The position numbers and the translations under genes are program-made. A stretch of 64,000 nucleotides of DNA, taken from Bacillus sp. REN16 (GTDB lineage Bacteria; Bacillota; Bacilli; Bacillales; Bacillaceae_L). How positions within the stretch are numbered: the first letter of the stretch is position 1; the number at the start of each line of letters is the position of its first letter. A model generated the notes under the pieces. That model did not search any database. It saw only the letters and a program-made list of their open reading frames with translations, and had not been told where the DNA came from. Of the stretch, positions 57,056 to 64,000 are shown one piece after another. Where the stretch lies: NCBI RefSeq assembly GCF_020731355.1, contig NZ_JAJFZK010000002.1:310001-374000 (forward strand). The letters run 5' to 3'.

Positions 57056-57298
57056 TTAATTCTTTTTCAATTGATCCAATAGTTTAATTAGTTCAGGGGT
57101 AAAACCTTTAACAGCGCGATCTCCCACAACTGTTACAGGTACACCTAAGAATCCGAATTGTTCCACTTCTTTTTGGAAGACTTCGCTTTCCGCAATATTT
57201 CGAACGTCAAATGGGATCCCATTTTCAGTGAGGACTTTTTTTACAAACGTACATTCAACACAATCATTTGTCGTATAGACAATTACATCATTCGCCAT
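57056..57298 (-). CDS. Glutaredoxin-like protein (NrdH type)
   Basis: Eighty-residue thioredoxin fold with active-site Cys-Val-Glu-Cys (TTNDCVECTFVKKVL) near residue 14, the cis-proline region GVPVTVVGDRAVKGF and the C-terminal helix. Small-thiol or thioredoxin-reductase dependent reductant. Its start overlaps the pirin gene stop by 11 bp, so the two are coupled. Confidence 0.88.
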   Translation of the reverse strand: MANDVIVYTTNDCVECTFVKKVLTENGIPFDVRNIAESEVFQKEVEQFGFLGVPVTVVGDRAVKGFTPELIKLLDQLKKN

Positions 57299-58196
57299 TA
57301 CTTAAATTCTCCTTTTCTGCCGGCGGGCCAAATTTCCCTGAATGGAAATCGCGATATGCTTGTTGGACTTCCTCCATTGAGTTCATGACAAATGGGCCAT
57401 ATGCAACAATCTCTTCCCTTAGCGGAACTCCTGATAAGACAAGGATTTTCGAACGACTATTTGCTTGGATTTTAAACTCGCTATCGTTTGCACCGTTTTC
57501 ATTAAATGTGAGAGTTGCTGCCCCGGTTTTTTTCAACGTTGTTTTACTTTCACCAAGTTCAAGCTCACCTGAAAGTACGTAAACGAATGCATTTTGATTT
57601 TCGGGTAAAATGTGATCGCAGGTTGCTCCTTTTTCTAACGAAATCTCAGCCATCGTAATTGGTACCAGGCTATTCATTGGTCCTTTAACACCTGCAACTT
57701 CTCCAGAATATACCTTTACTTTTCCACCTTCGACTTGGACAACTGGCGCATCCTCTACGTAAACATTTTGGTAGGTTGTTTTCGTATTTTTTAATGAACT
57801 TGGCAGGTTCAACCAAAGCTGGAGTGTATGGGCGATATCGTCGTCAACTGGTTCTTCTGCGTGTCTGGCACCACTTCCGGCATTCATGTACTGGACGTCC
57901 CCAGCTTCTAAGATTGAATTGCCGCCATGGTTATCAATGTGTTCTAATCGTCCATCAATGACATACGTAATTGTTTGAAATCCACGGTGCGGGTGGTCTG
58001 GAAATGCTCCATGCTTGTACCAATCTTCCGCCATAATTAAAAAAGGATCAAATTCCTCAAACCGATTCGGCGGCAGCACAAAACCTTGTTGTACATGCGG
58101 ATTGCCATTATTGTTGTATTTTACATACCAATGATCTTTTATATCTCTTTTAAAAAGGGAACTCAATTTCGTCCACTCCTTTTTCGTTTTCTTCAC
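57288..58196 (-). CDS. Pirin-family bicupin protein
   Basis: Protein of 302 residues. N-terminal cupin metal motif HPHRGFQTITYVIDG near residue 80 and HIDNHGG about 20 residues on; second cupin near 200-260 (TCDHILPENQNAFVYVLSG). Related YhhW-like proteins have quercetinase activity, but the substrate here is not known. Translation-coupled glutaredoxin suggests redox linkage. Confidence 0.9.
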   Translation of the reverse strand: MKKTKKEWTKLSSLFKRDIKDHWYVKYNNNGNPHVQQGFVLPPNRFEEFDPFLIMAEDWYKHGAFPDHPHRGFQTITYVIDGRLEHIDNHGGNSILEAGDVQYMNAGSGARHAEEPVDDDIAHTLQLWLNLPSSLKNTKTTYQNVYVEDAPVVQVEGGKVKVYSGEVAGVKGPMNSLVPITMAEISLEKGATCDHILPENQNAFVYVLSGELELGESKTTLKKTGAATLTFNENGANDSEFKIQANSRSKILVLSGVPLREEIVAYGPFVMNSMEEVQQAYRDFHSGKFGPPAEKENLSNGE

Positions 58197-58365
58197 AGTC
58201 TATCCTATTTCCATTTCATTTTGCCATGTTAGGGGGATTTGTACAAAAAATTTGTTTCACTCATAAACTGCCTGGTATATTTTTCCGTATTAAAATATAA
58301 TTAAAAGGGTGTAAACAATTCTGACAGTTCCCATAAAATACTTACTCCCTTTTAGGAGGTTTTCG

Positions 58366-59085
58366 ATGGTACTCATCCTTTTATTATTATTCTTAATCCT
58401 TAATGGAATAGATAGTTTCATAGGTAAGCGGTTGGAACCAGGATATAATGTGGCAGAATCGGATGGTAAGGTAAAATTCCGTGTAGGGGGCATCCTGATC
58501 ATTATCTTGTATTTTGGGATCGCATATACAATGTTTGATTTGGAAAATTTGAACCATGCGAAATGGCTACTTATCTTTTTTCTTATTTCATTTTGGGGAT
58601 TTCAGTCCTTCATGGAATGGAAATATGTAGAGGGGAAAAAGTTTAAGTTATCCCTTTTACTAATGGCAGTAAGCGCGATTTCTGTCTTTGCTATTTTTTA
58701 TGTAAATGACATTATCACGCATACCACTTTTGGTGAGGAAATAAATGAGTTATTAGAAGGGGAAGAAACGAATAAGATAACCATTCTTTGGCCGAAAGAA
58801 ACGGAGAACAACACAGACATATACTTAAGAACCACAATAGATGATAAAGCGATCATAAATACATTGATAACTGAACCTTCAGATATGGACCTTATAAAGT
58901 CGGATTATACGAATTTTAATTTGCACGAGATGAAAATAACATTTTTCCATGATAACAAATCTTCCATGATCTTTTTAAACGAAGATTATATTGAGATAAA
59001 TGGAGAGCATTATGAGATAAGTGGTGAAAATAGACTTTACAAGATGATCGTAAACAAAGAGCTAGAGTGGGTACAGGATGAATGA
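58366..59085 (+). CDS. DUF4181-like membrane protein with C-terminal soluble domain
   Basis: Protein of 239 residues. Residues 1-115 hold four hydrophobic helices around an ESDGKVKFRVGG loop reminiscent of DUF4181; residues 130-239 are charged and soluble. A C-terminal domain of this kind is not usual for DUF4181 and is unassigned. AGGAGG lies just upstream of the ATG. Confidence 0.65.
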   Translation: MVLILLLLFLILNGIDSFIGKRLEPGYNVAESDGKVKFRVGGILIIILYFGIAYTMFDLENLNHAKWLLIFFLISFWGFQSFMEWKYVEGKKFKLSLLLMAVSAISVFAIFYVNDIITHTTFGEEINELLEGEETNKITILWPKETENNTDIYLRTTIDDKAIINTLITEPSDMDLIKSDYTNFNLHEMKITFFHDNKSSMIFLNEDYIEINGEHYEISGENRLYKMIVNKELEWVQDE

Positions 59086-59095
59086 AAACATAAAA

Positions 59096-59124
59096 TAAGC
59101 CCCTATGGCTTCGCCTTAGGGGGT
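59096..59124. terminator. Hairpin after the DUF4181-like gene
   Basis: AGCCCCTA...TTAGGGG-type stem around CTTCG. It overlaps the end of the small minus-strand frame. Confidence 0.6.
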
Positions 59125-59253
59125 ACTTAATAAAGAGTCCATTTCTTCGTCAGAAACGAATTTCCATTTTATATCTTTCCATACTTCCTTATCCATAGCT
59201 TCAATAAGTAGGTCGATTTCATCATAACTAAACTTAATAGCATGTTCGTTCAT
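59116..59253 (-). CDS. Possible 45-residue acidic protein
   Basis: MNEHAIKFSYDEIDLLIEAM, then a segment ending EEMDSLLSTP, stop. The upstream GGTGGG is a weak Shine-Dalgarno. Amphipathic and acidic; nothing known. Could be chance. Confidence 0.4.
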   Translation of the reverse strand: MNEHAIKFSYDEIDLLIEAMDKEVWKDIKWKFVSDEEMDSLLSTP

Positions 59254-59338
59254 GTAGCCCACCAAACCTTTCACTATATGATTCGGATGGGCTTATCTAG
59301 GTTTGAGGGTCAAGTTCAAAAAAATGTTGGAGGAAAAT

Positions 59339-60358
59339 ATGAAAATCACTCAGTCTAATAAATTTCGAAACTTCGCCATTACCGAATGTAAAGGCTCAAG
59401 TAGATTATATGAATTCTTGTCCTTAAAAATTGCCGAGGACGACGACCTTCTGGAGTTAGCTTCACATGCACGTGAAGGCCAGCCTTCGTCCAACCTCATA
59501 TTTGGTGCTGTACATTATCTTTTATTACAAGGAATGGACCATCCCCTTCGAGAGTTTTATCCAAGTTTAGTCAAGAATCCTCGAAAAGTGGAGGAATCCT
59601 TTTTACCTTTTAAAAATTTTTGTCTTACATTTTCTGAAGAGATCGTCCAGCTTTTGAAGGAAAAATTAGTTCAGACAAATGAGGTTAGACGGTGTTCCTA
59701 TCTCTTCCCAGCCTTTCAATCAATTTATGATATTGCCAAGAAGCCATTGGCGTTAATTGAAATCGGGACCAGCGCTGGGTTGCAGCTGTTATGGGATCAG
59801 TACAGCTATTCCTATGGGACGGATAAGGTATACGGCAATAAGGATTCTGCATTACATATTACCGCAGAGGTTAGGGGAGACAAGACTCCTAATCTGCAGG
59901 ACTTCATTCCACCAGTTGCTGCTCGTATCGGCATCGATCTTCATCCTATTGATTTAAGAGATAATGAAAATGCCCTTTGGCTTAAAGCCCTCATTTGGCC
60001 AGAACACCATGAAAGACGTGCTTTGTTTGAAAAAGCAGCGGAATATGTGAAGGCAAATGAATTACGGTTGATTAAGGGGAACGGGGTTGAATTGATTCGG
60101 GACCTGTCAAGTGAAATTCCAAAGGAGTACGCAGTTTGTGTATTTCACACTCATGTCGCTAACCAAATGCCGTCTAATGTGAGGACTAGTTTGCTAGAGC
60201 AGGTTCAGCGTATTGGAGCCGTGCGCGAGATATTTCATCTATATAACAATATTCTCGATCGAAACCTACATCTGGATTATTATCTGGATGGGAAAGAATA
60301 TAAAAATGTTGTGGGTGAAACCGAAGGACATGGAAGCTGGTTTACGTGGGAGTTGTGA
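59339..60358 (+). CDS. DUF2332 family protein
   Basis: Protein of 339 residues. Landmarks of DUF2332: SHAREGQPSSNLIFGAVHYL, EVRRCSYLFPAF, LALIEIGTSAGLQLLWDQY and VFHTHVANQM. The GTSAGLQL stretch looks like a methyltransferase-type binding loop, but activity is unreported to my knowledge. ATG 59339 follows GGAGG by 5 bp. Confidence 0.88.
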   Translation: MKITQSNKFRNFAITECKGSSRLYEFLSLKIAEDDDLLELASHAREGQPSSNLIFGAVHYLLLQGMDHPLREFYPSLVKNPRKVEESFLPFKNFCLTFSEEIVQLLKEKLVQTNEVRRCSYLFPAFQSIYDIAKKPLALIEIGTSAGLQLLWDQYSYSYGTDKVYGNKDSALHITAEVRGDKTPNLQDFIPPVAARIGIDLHPIDLRDNENALWLKALIWPEHHERRALFEKAAEYVKANELRLIKGNGVELIRDLSSEIPKEYAVCVFHTHVANQMPSNVRTSLLEQVQRIGAVREIFHLYNNILDRNLHLDYYLDGKEYKNVVGETEGHGSWFTWEL

Positions 60359-60463
60359 AGCTTTAAAGGCATTTAGGGATATTCCAAATGCCTTTAGCTC
60401 CCTAGTATAAATGAGGTATTTACATTAAAAACTTAATTTATCCTTGGTAGTTAGACAATTATC

Positions 60464-60856
60464 TTATTTAACCTCTAAAATTGTATATATCCCTGATTTA
60501 AAACGGTATTTTATATCATACCTTTCACCAGTATTAAACTGAGAACAAAAGTCTTCTGCCTTCCCTTTGCTCTCGTCAAAATACTGAAACATTGTATAAG
60601 GGTCATTGACTTTACATTCGTAATAACCATCACTATTTTTTTCGTTTGTAACGGCTGTTTCCTCAACCAAAATGGAACTTTCTTTTTCATAGGAAGGTCG
60701 CAGCTTATTAGATACCATTGCTCCTATAATGATCACAAGTCCAACGATACCAATGACTAATGCTTTCTTCTTTTCCTTCTGTACCATGAACATAAGGACT
60801 GCACAACCTAGCGCACCAATACCAATTGCATACAAGGCCATTAATAGCAAATACAA
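60464..60856 (-). CDS. Membrane protein downstream of the sigma operon
   Basis: About 130 residues: two helices (LLLMALYAIGIGALGCAVLMF, ALVIGIVGLVIIIGAMV) and a soluble C-terminus. A TTG at 60856 lies 8 bp after GGGGG; TTG 60877 or ATG 60841 are alternatives. It is 24 bp after the anti-sigma gene and may share its transcript. Function unknown. Confidence 0.65.
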   Translation of the reverse strand: MYLLLMALYAIGIGALGCAVLMFMVQKEKKKALVIGIVGLVIIIGAMVSNKLRPSYEKESSILVEETAVTNEKNSDGYYECKVNDPYTMFQYFDESKGKAEDFCSQFNTGERYDIKYRFKSGIYTILEVK

Positions 60857-60880
60857 ACAATCATCCCCCTTTTTCAAAAT

Positions 60881-61594
60881 TTATTTCTTGTAAACTCTAA
60901 AGGACTCCGCGATTTTGATAATTTCTTCTCTTGGGATTGGTTCTTCTCGGAAGCTGGTATTATCTTTGTTTTTAACGAATACATTGAGGTGATAGTTTAT
61001 GCCTTCCTCAATCCAAAAGAGCATTTGAGCATTTCCGTTAAACATATAATAGGCAGTACTGCCATTGCTTAATTGAACGTTTTCATAATCCTTCGTATCA
61101 ACACTTTCTACCGTACTATCTGCAAGAATGAGATGAATGCTTTTAAAAGGTTCTTCAAAAGATAGGTAGCTAATATTTTGAACATGAAACTTCGGATTAT
61201 CTGGCTCTAATTGTTTGAGTTCACCATCCTCTAAAGATTGAGGTCCTAAGTATTGTTCCATAAATTCAACCTCATGTACTACAAAAGGTGCATACGTAGG
61301 AAGTTTAATCTTTCTCTCAATCATTTGAAGTTCCTTTATTTGCATAATCTGTTCTTCACCCAAAAATGCCTGGTTTGAAATTGGATTTTGTGGCAATGTC
61401 CAAATGAAAAAGACTAAAAGCGCAACTGCTACTAGACTTCCAATTGTATGAAGGGGCCACTTTATATTTTTCAACGTCTTTTGCACAGGATGTTCCTCGA
61501 AATTCATCAATGCGTCGTGTATCCTATTTTTATCTTCAAAACCCAGTTTGGCTGTTGGCATTGATCGCAGTTGATTTTCCAAATGTTTATTCAT
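60881..61594 (-). CDS. Probable anti-sigma factor (DUF4367-like)
   Basis: Protein of 237 residues. Short cytoplasmic N-terminus, one membrane helix at about 47-67 (LHTIGSLVAVALLVFFIWTL) and an extracytoplasmic domain whose end (EEIIKIAESF) matches DUF4367 proteins. ATG 61594 follows AGGAGG and overlaps the sigma-factor stop by 8 bp. Coupling and topology indicate a membrane anti-sigma factor. No zinc-finger motif, so the sigma-binding segment is not identified. Confidence 0.8.
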   Translation of the reverse strand: MNKHLENQLRSMPTAKLGFEDKNRIHDALMNFEEHPVQKTLKNIKWPLHTIGSLVAVALLVFFIWTLPQNPISNQAFLGEEQIMQIKELQMIERKIKLPTYAPFVVHEVEFMEQYLGPQSLEDGELKQLEPDNPKFHVQNISYLSFEEPFKSIHLILADSTVESVDTKDYENVQLSNGSTAYYMFNGNAQMLFWIEEGINYHLNVFVKNKDNTSFREEPIPREEIIKIAESFRVYKK

Positions 61595-62105
61595 ATGTAG
61601 CACCTCCTACCCGCTGCTGAAGGGCAATTTTGGCTCGATGATAGGTTGACCTCGTTTTGTTTTCGCTCCATTGCAGAATTTCTGCCGTTTCCTGAACTGA
61701 CAAGCCCTTTATTCCTCTTAAAACGATCACGTCACGATAGCTAGATTTTAAGGATTGAATCGCTTTATATAGCGCCCTGTTTTCTTCCGATAAGTGAAGT
61801 AGTTGCTCTGGTGTTCGATCCGTCCTAGGCTCATGACTGGAATCAAGTGACAACATTGTTCTCCATTTATTTCGATTTCTTCTCCTGGTTTCATCAATCG
61901 CGATGTTTCTGGCAATACTGTAGAGCCAAGTTCTTGGATTAGAGTTCCCTTTAAAGGTATGAAGCCCCTTCATTGCACGAATAAACACCTCTTGGACTAA
62001 ATCCTCAACATCTGCTTTTCCCAATCGATACAACAGGAAATTGTAAATGTCATCACTATATTGATGGAACCAATCTGAAATGATCTCTTTATCTCCCATA
62101 TCCAA
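61587..62105 (-). CDS. ECF RNA polymerase sigma factor
   Basis: Sigma-70 family, group 4, about 172 residues. Region 2: YNFLLYRLGKADVEDLVQEV and TFKGNSNPRTWLYSIARNIA. Region 4: SYRDVIVLRGIKGLSVQETA and KTRSTYHRAKIALQ. TTG 62105 is 5 bp after GGGGAG; ATG 62099 is possible. It is co-transcribed with a membrane anti-sigma. Regulon unknown. Confidence 0.9.
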   Translation of the reverse strand: MDMGDKEIISDWFHQYSDDIYNFLLYRLGKADVEDLVQEVFIRAMKGLHTFKGNSNPRTWLYSIARNIAIDETRRRNRNKWRTMLSLDSSHEPRTDRTPEQLLHLSEENRALYKAIQSLKSSYRDVIVLRGIKGLSVQETAEILQWSENKTRSTYHRAKIALQQRVGGATYE

Positions 62106-62144
62106 ATTTTCTCCCCAATTTATTTTTCCTTTTATACTATTAGA

Positions 62145-62166
62145 CGATATCCCTTCACAGATATCG
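62145..62166 (-). promoter_or_regulatory. 7-8-7 inverted repeat upstream of the sigma gene
   Basis: CGATATC (62145-62151) and GATATCG (62160-62166) with an eight-base spacer. It lies about 40 bp before the sigma start, in the promoter region. Possible operator. Confidence 0.5.
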
Positions 62167-62228
62167 CACTTTTTCGAAAAGAATTTTAAGCTAAGCAAAA
62201 AAAAGCCACTTTCCTTAGAAAATGACCA

Positions 62229-62435
62229 CTATTCCCATCCTTTTATGTATTTTATAAGTATCATGATAAATGGAAACAAGAGCGTGACTACTAATGATTG
62301 TATGAACGTTAGGATGATATCCTTCTTCCACGGATTGCTTTTTGGATAACGGTTATTAATTCGTTGAAAAAATAGAAACACCGCCCACCAACACAATAAC
62401 ACATAAAAGGCGTCACTTATGCTATCGTAAATCAT
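62229..62435 (-). CDS. 68-residue membrane protein
   Basis: Two hydrophobic helices (AFYVLLCWWAVFLFFQRI and ILTFIQSLVVTLLFPFIMIL) around a basic loop. AAGGGGG lies about 10 bp before the ATG. A terminator hairpin (62204-62225 on the minus strand) directly follows. Family unknown. Confidence 0.65.
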   Translation of the reverse strand: MIYDSISDAFYVLLCWWAVFLFFQRINNRYPKSNPWKKDIILTFIQSLVVTLLFPFIMILIKYIKGWE

Positions 62436-62587
62436 TAAAGGAAAACCCCCTTTTACACAGAATTTTCAATCAAATGTTTATTTCCCTCCATTATCACATA
62501 TTTTCTAAAAACTTGTAATTAATAAAAAATATTCCAACAATGATGGTAAAATAGGATTAGAGATTTTTAGAATTGGGGGGGTTTTAT

Positions 62588-63520
62588 TTGAAGCAGAAAA
62601 TATTCTGGGCGAGTATTTCGATCATCATCCTTAGCTATTTTGGAAATTATTTTTATTTCCAATCGAAACAATTGGATTCCCCAGTTTTTTTGGAGCATTT
62701 TTATGAGCTCACCTTAAATGAAGAAGATGAAACGACGCTCACTTTCTATTACTTAACAAACAAGTCGGATACGTCGACAGCAAACTTTGTAATGATTAAT
62801 GGCATTGAGACTGTTCCCGTTTCAAATCATGACTTTTTTATGTGGGATTCGCAAGCTCCTCAGTATGTTCAGGAATTTACTCATCATTATTTAAAAGCAG
62901 TTTCTGTGTCGTTCCCAACCGAGTATGAAGGTAATGAACCTCTTTCTTTTTCGGAAATGGAGGTCCATTTTTCAGATGGAAAAACCGTTCAAGCGGATAT
63001 TGGAGGAGTTATCCTTCATAAAAGGGGCGAAAATCCTGAAGTGTTTGACTTCCGAATGGGTTCAAGCAGCAACCAGCACACTTCCGAAACCTTGCTGGTA
63101 TCAAAGCAGCCAGTCACCATTGAAAAAATTGAGATTCCATTTACTGAGAATATTCCGGATAACGTTCTACTAAAGGTTGATCGTGAACAGAAAAATTTAC
63201 GAAAACTTGAAAATCCTATGGAGGTTTCTGATTATCCTGAGTGGTTTAATCATGAACGCGATAAGGAATGGAGTGACTTGCCTGGTGTTTTACTACGCGA
63301 TGACTTATTACCTTTTAACCTAGAGCAAAATGAATATATCCGTTTCTTCATGCAGTTTAATCCTGAACGGGACAGCTATTTCCAGTTTAGTATAAAACTG
63401 ATTGGACAAACGGAATCGGGAGAAAAATTTGTCAGTGAGCTTCCGATAATGAATCATCCTTATTTAGACCAGAAGGCAATTAATCGAATCATTAAGGGTA
63501 AGGAGCGTGATAGCAAATGA
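62588..63520 (+). CDS. Uncharacterised signal-anchored protein
   Basis: Protein of about 310 residues. TTG 62588 follows GGGGGGG. N-terminal anchor (IFWASISIIILSYFGNYFYF) then a beta-rich extracytoplasmic domain without recognised motifs. TGA overlaps the next ATG, so it is coupled to the membrane protein at 63517. Confidence 0.7.
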   Translation: MKQKIFWASISIIILSYFGNYFYFQSKQLDSPVFLEHFYELTLNEEDETTLTFYYLTNKSDTSTANFVMINGIETVPVSNHDFFMWDSQAPQYVQEFTHHYLKAVSVSFPTEYEGNEPLSFSEMEVHFSDGKTVQADIGGVILHKRGENPEVFDFRMGSSSNQHTSETLLVSKQPVTIEKIEIPFTENIPDNVLLKVDREQKNLRKLENPMEVSDYPEWFNHERDKEWSDLPGVLLRDDLLPFNLEQNEYIRFFMQFNPERDSYFQFSIKLIGQTESGEKFVSELPIMNHPYLDQKAINRIIKGKERDSK

Positions 63521-64000
63521 ATTTTAAGCGTATATTCTGGGGTTATATTTTTATTCTTATCGAAATCCATTTGTTTGTCATCGATCTTTTGCCTGATCCA
63601 ATTGGATATTATTTTATCTACTCAGGAATTAGTGCAGTTTCGCCAGAAAATCGAATTGGCAACAAGCTAAAAAAACTTTTGATTGTACTCATGATTATTA
63701 GTATTCCGACCTTGTTTATACAACAAAATGATTTAGGTTCATCCGCTGGAATTTCACTTTGGGATCATTATTCATTCCTCTTTGAATGGTTAAGATTAGT
63801 TCTTGTATATTTTGTTTTTCGCTTAATCATGGAGTTTGTTACTACAATCGAGGATAAATTTATAGCAAGCAGAAGCTCGCGAATATTTAAAGTTTACATG
63901 ACGGTAATGCTGATCATCACATTTACACATACATTTGCGATGAACCTTTCAAACAACATTATAGTAGGATACCTATTCCTTACAATCCCTTTAGGGTTTA
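63517..64000 (+). CDS. Polytopic membrane protein, cut by window end
   Basis: Starts MNFKRIFWGYIFILIEIHLF; at least four helices before the window ends in frame. ATG overlaps the previous stop (ATGA). LLPDPIGYYFIYSG suggests a small-molecule or sensor role but no family is recognised. Incomplete. Confidence 0.7.
   Translation, partial: MNFKRIFWGYIFILIEIHLFVIDLLPDPIGYYFIYSGISAVSPENRIGNKLKKLLIVLMIISIPTLFIQQNDLGSSAGISLWDHYSFLFEWLRLVLVYFVFRLIMEFVTTIEDKFIASRSSRIFKVYMTVMLIITFTHTFAMNLSNNIIVGYLFLTIPLGF

Overview
The window is low-GC Firmicute DNA and most likely comes from a Bacillaceae chromosome (Bacillus / Neobacillus / Cytobacillus type). The evidence is gene order and gene content. tRNA-Arg, clpP, crh, whiA, yvcK, rapZ, yvcI, trxB, yvcD, the his operon, yvoF, ppaX, yvoD, lgt, hprK, yvlDCBA, uvrAB and csbA follow the order of the corresponding Bacillus subtilis block, with strong Shine-Dalgarno sequences and frequent TTG/GTG starts. 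A prfC (RF3) gene and an mqo gene suggest it is not B. subtilis itself. The genus is an inference.

Layout. 1-728 is a 104-bp tandem repeat array that runs off the left edge. 0.9-5.6 kb holds tRNA-Arg, clpP (CtsR and probable SigB control) and the leftward crh-whiA-yvcK-rapZ-yvcI operon. 5.6-9.7 kb is an accessory insert: an aminotransferase and a MerR/multidrug-efflux pair with a textbook 19-bp-spacer promoter. 9.7-19.5 kb holds trxB, a TPR protein and the complete hisZGDBHAFI operon. The operon is flanked and interrupted by three compact arrays, each made of three abutting DnaA-box-like 9-mers. 19.7-24 kb is the hprK-lgt-yvoD-ppaX-yvoF operon. 24-26.1 kb is yvlABCD behind a SigW-type promoter. 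26.4-34 kb holds an orphan antitoxin, uvrBA, csbA and prfC.

34.0-35.1 kb is the most intriguing stretch. A 36-residue membrane protein sits behind an FNR/CRP-type palindrome centred at -41.5. It converges through a strong terminator on a c-di-GMP (GEMM-I) riboswitch that has no same-strand gene directly after it. 36-42.5 kb carries an HtrA-type protease with its apparent two-component system, a beta-lactamase-fold hydrolase and a CzcD/CzrA-type zinc pair. 42.5-64 kb is accessory DNA: acetyltransferases, a flavoprotein monooxygenase, decayed genes (an efflux pump cut by a TnpB remnant, a frameshifted toxin-antitoxin pair), several coupled small membrane-protein genes, a free-standing DnaA domain-I-like protein, mqo, pirin, an ECF sigma/anti-sigma pair and uncharacterised membrane proteins.

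Functionally, the left half is core metabolism and regulation: carbon catabolite control by HprK and Crh, envelope precursor control by YvcK and RapZ, histidine synthesis, excision repair and proteolysis. The right half is stress response, detoxification and genome debris.
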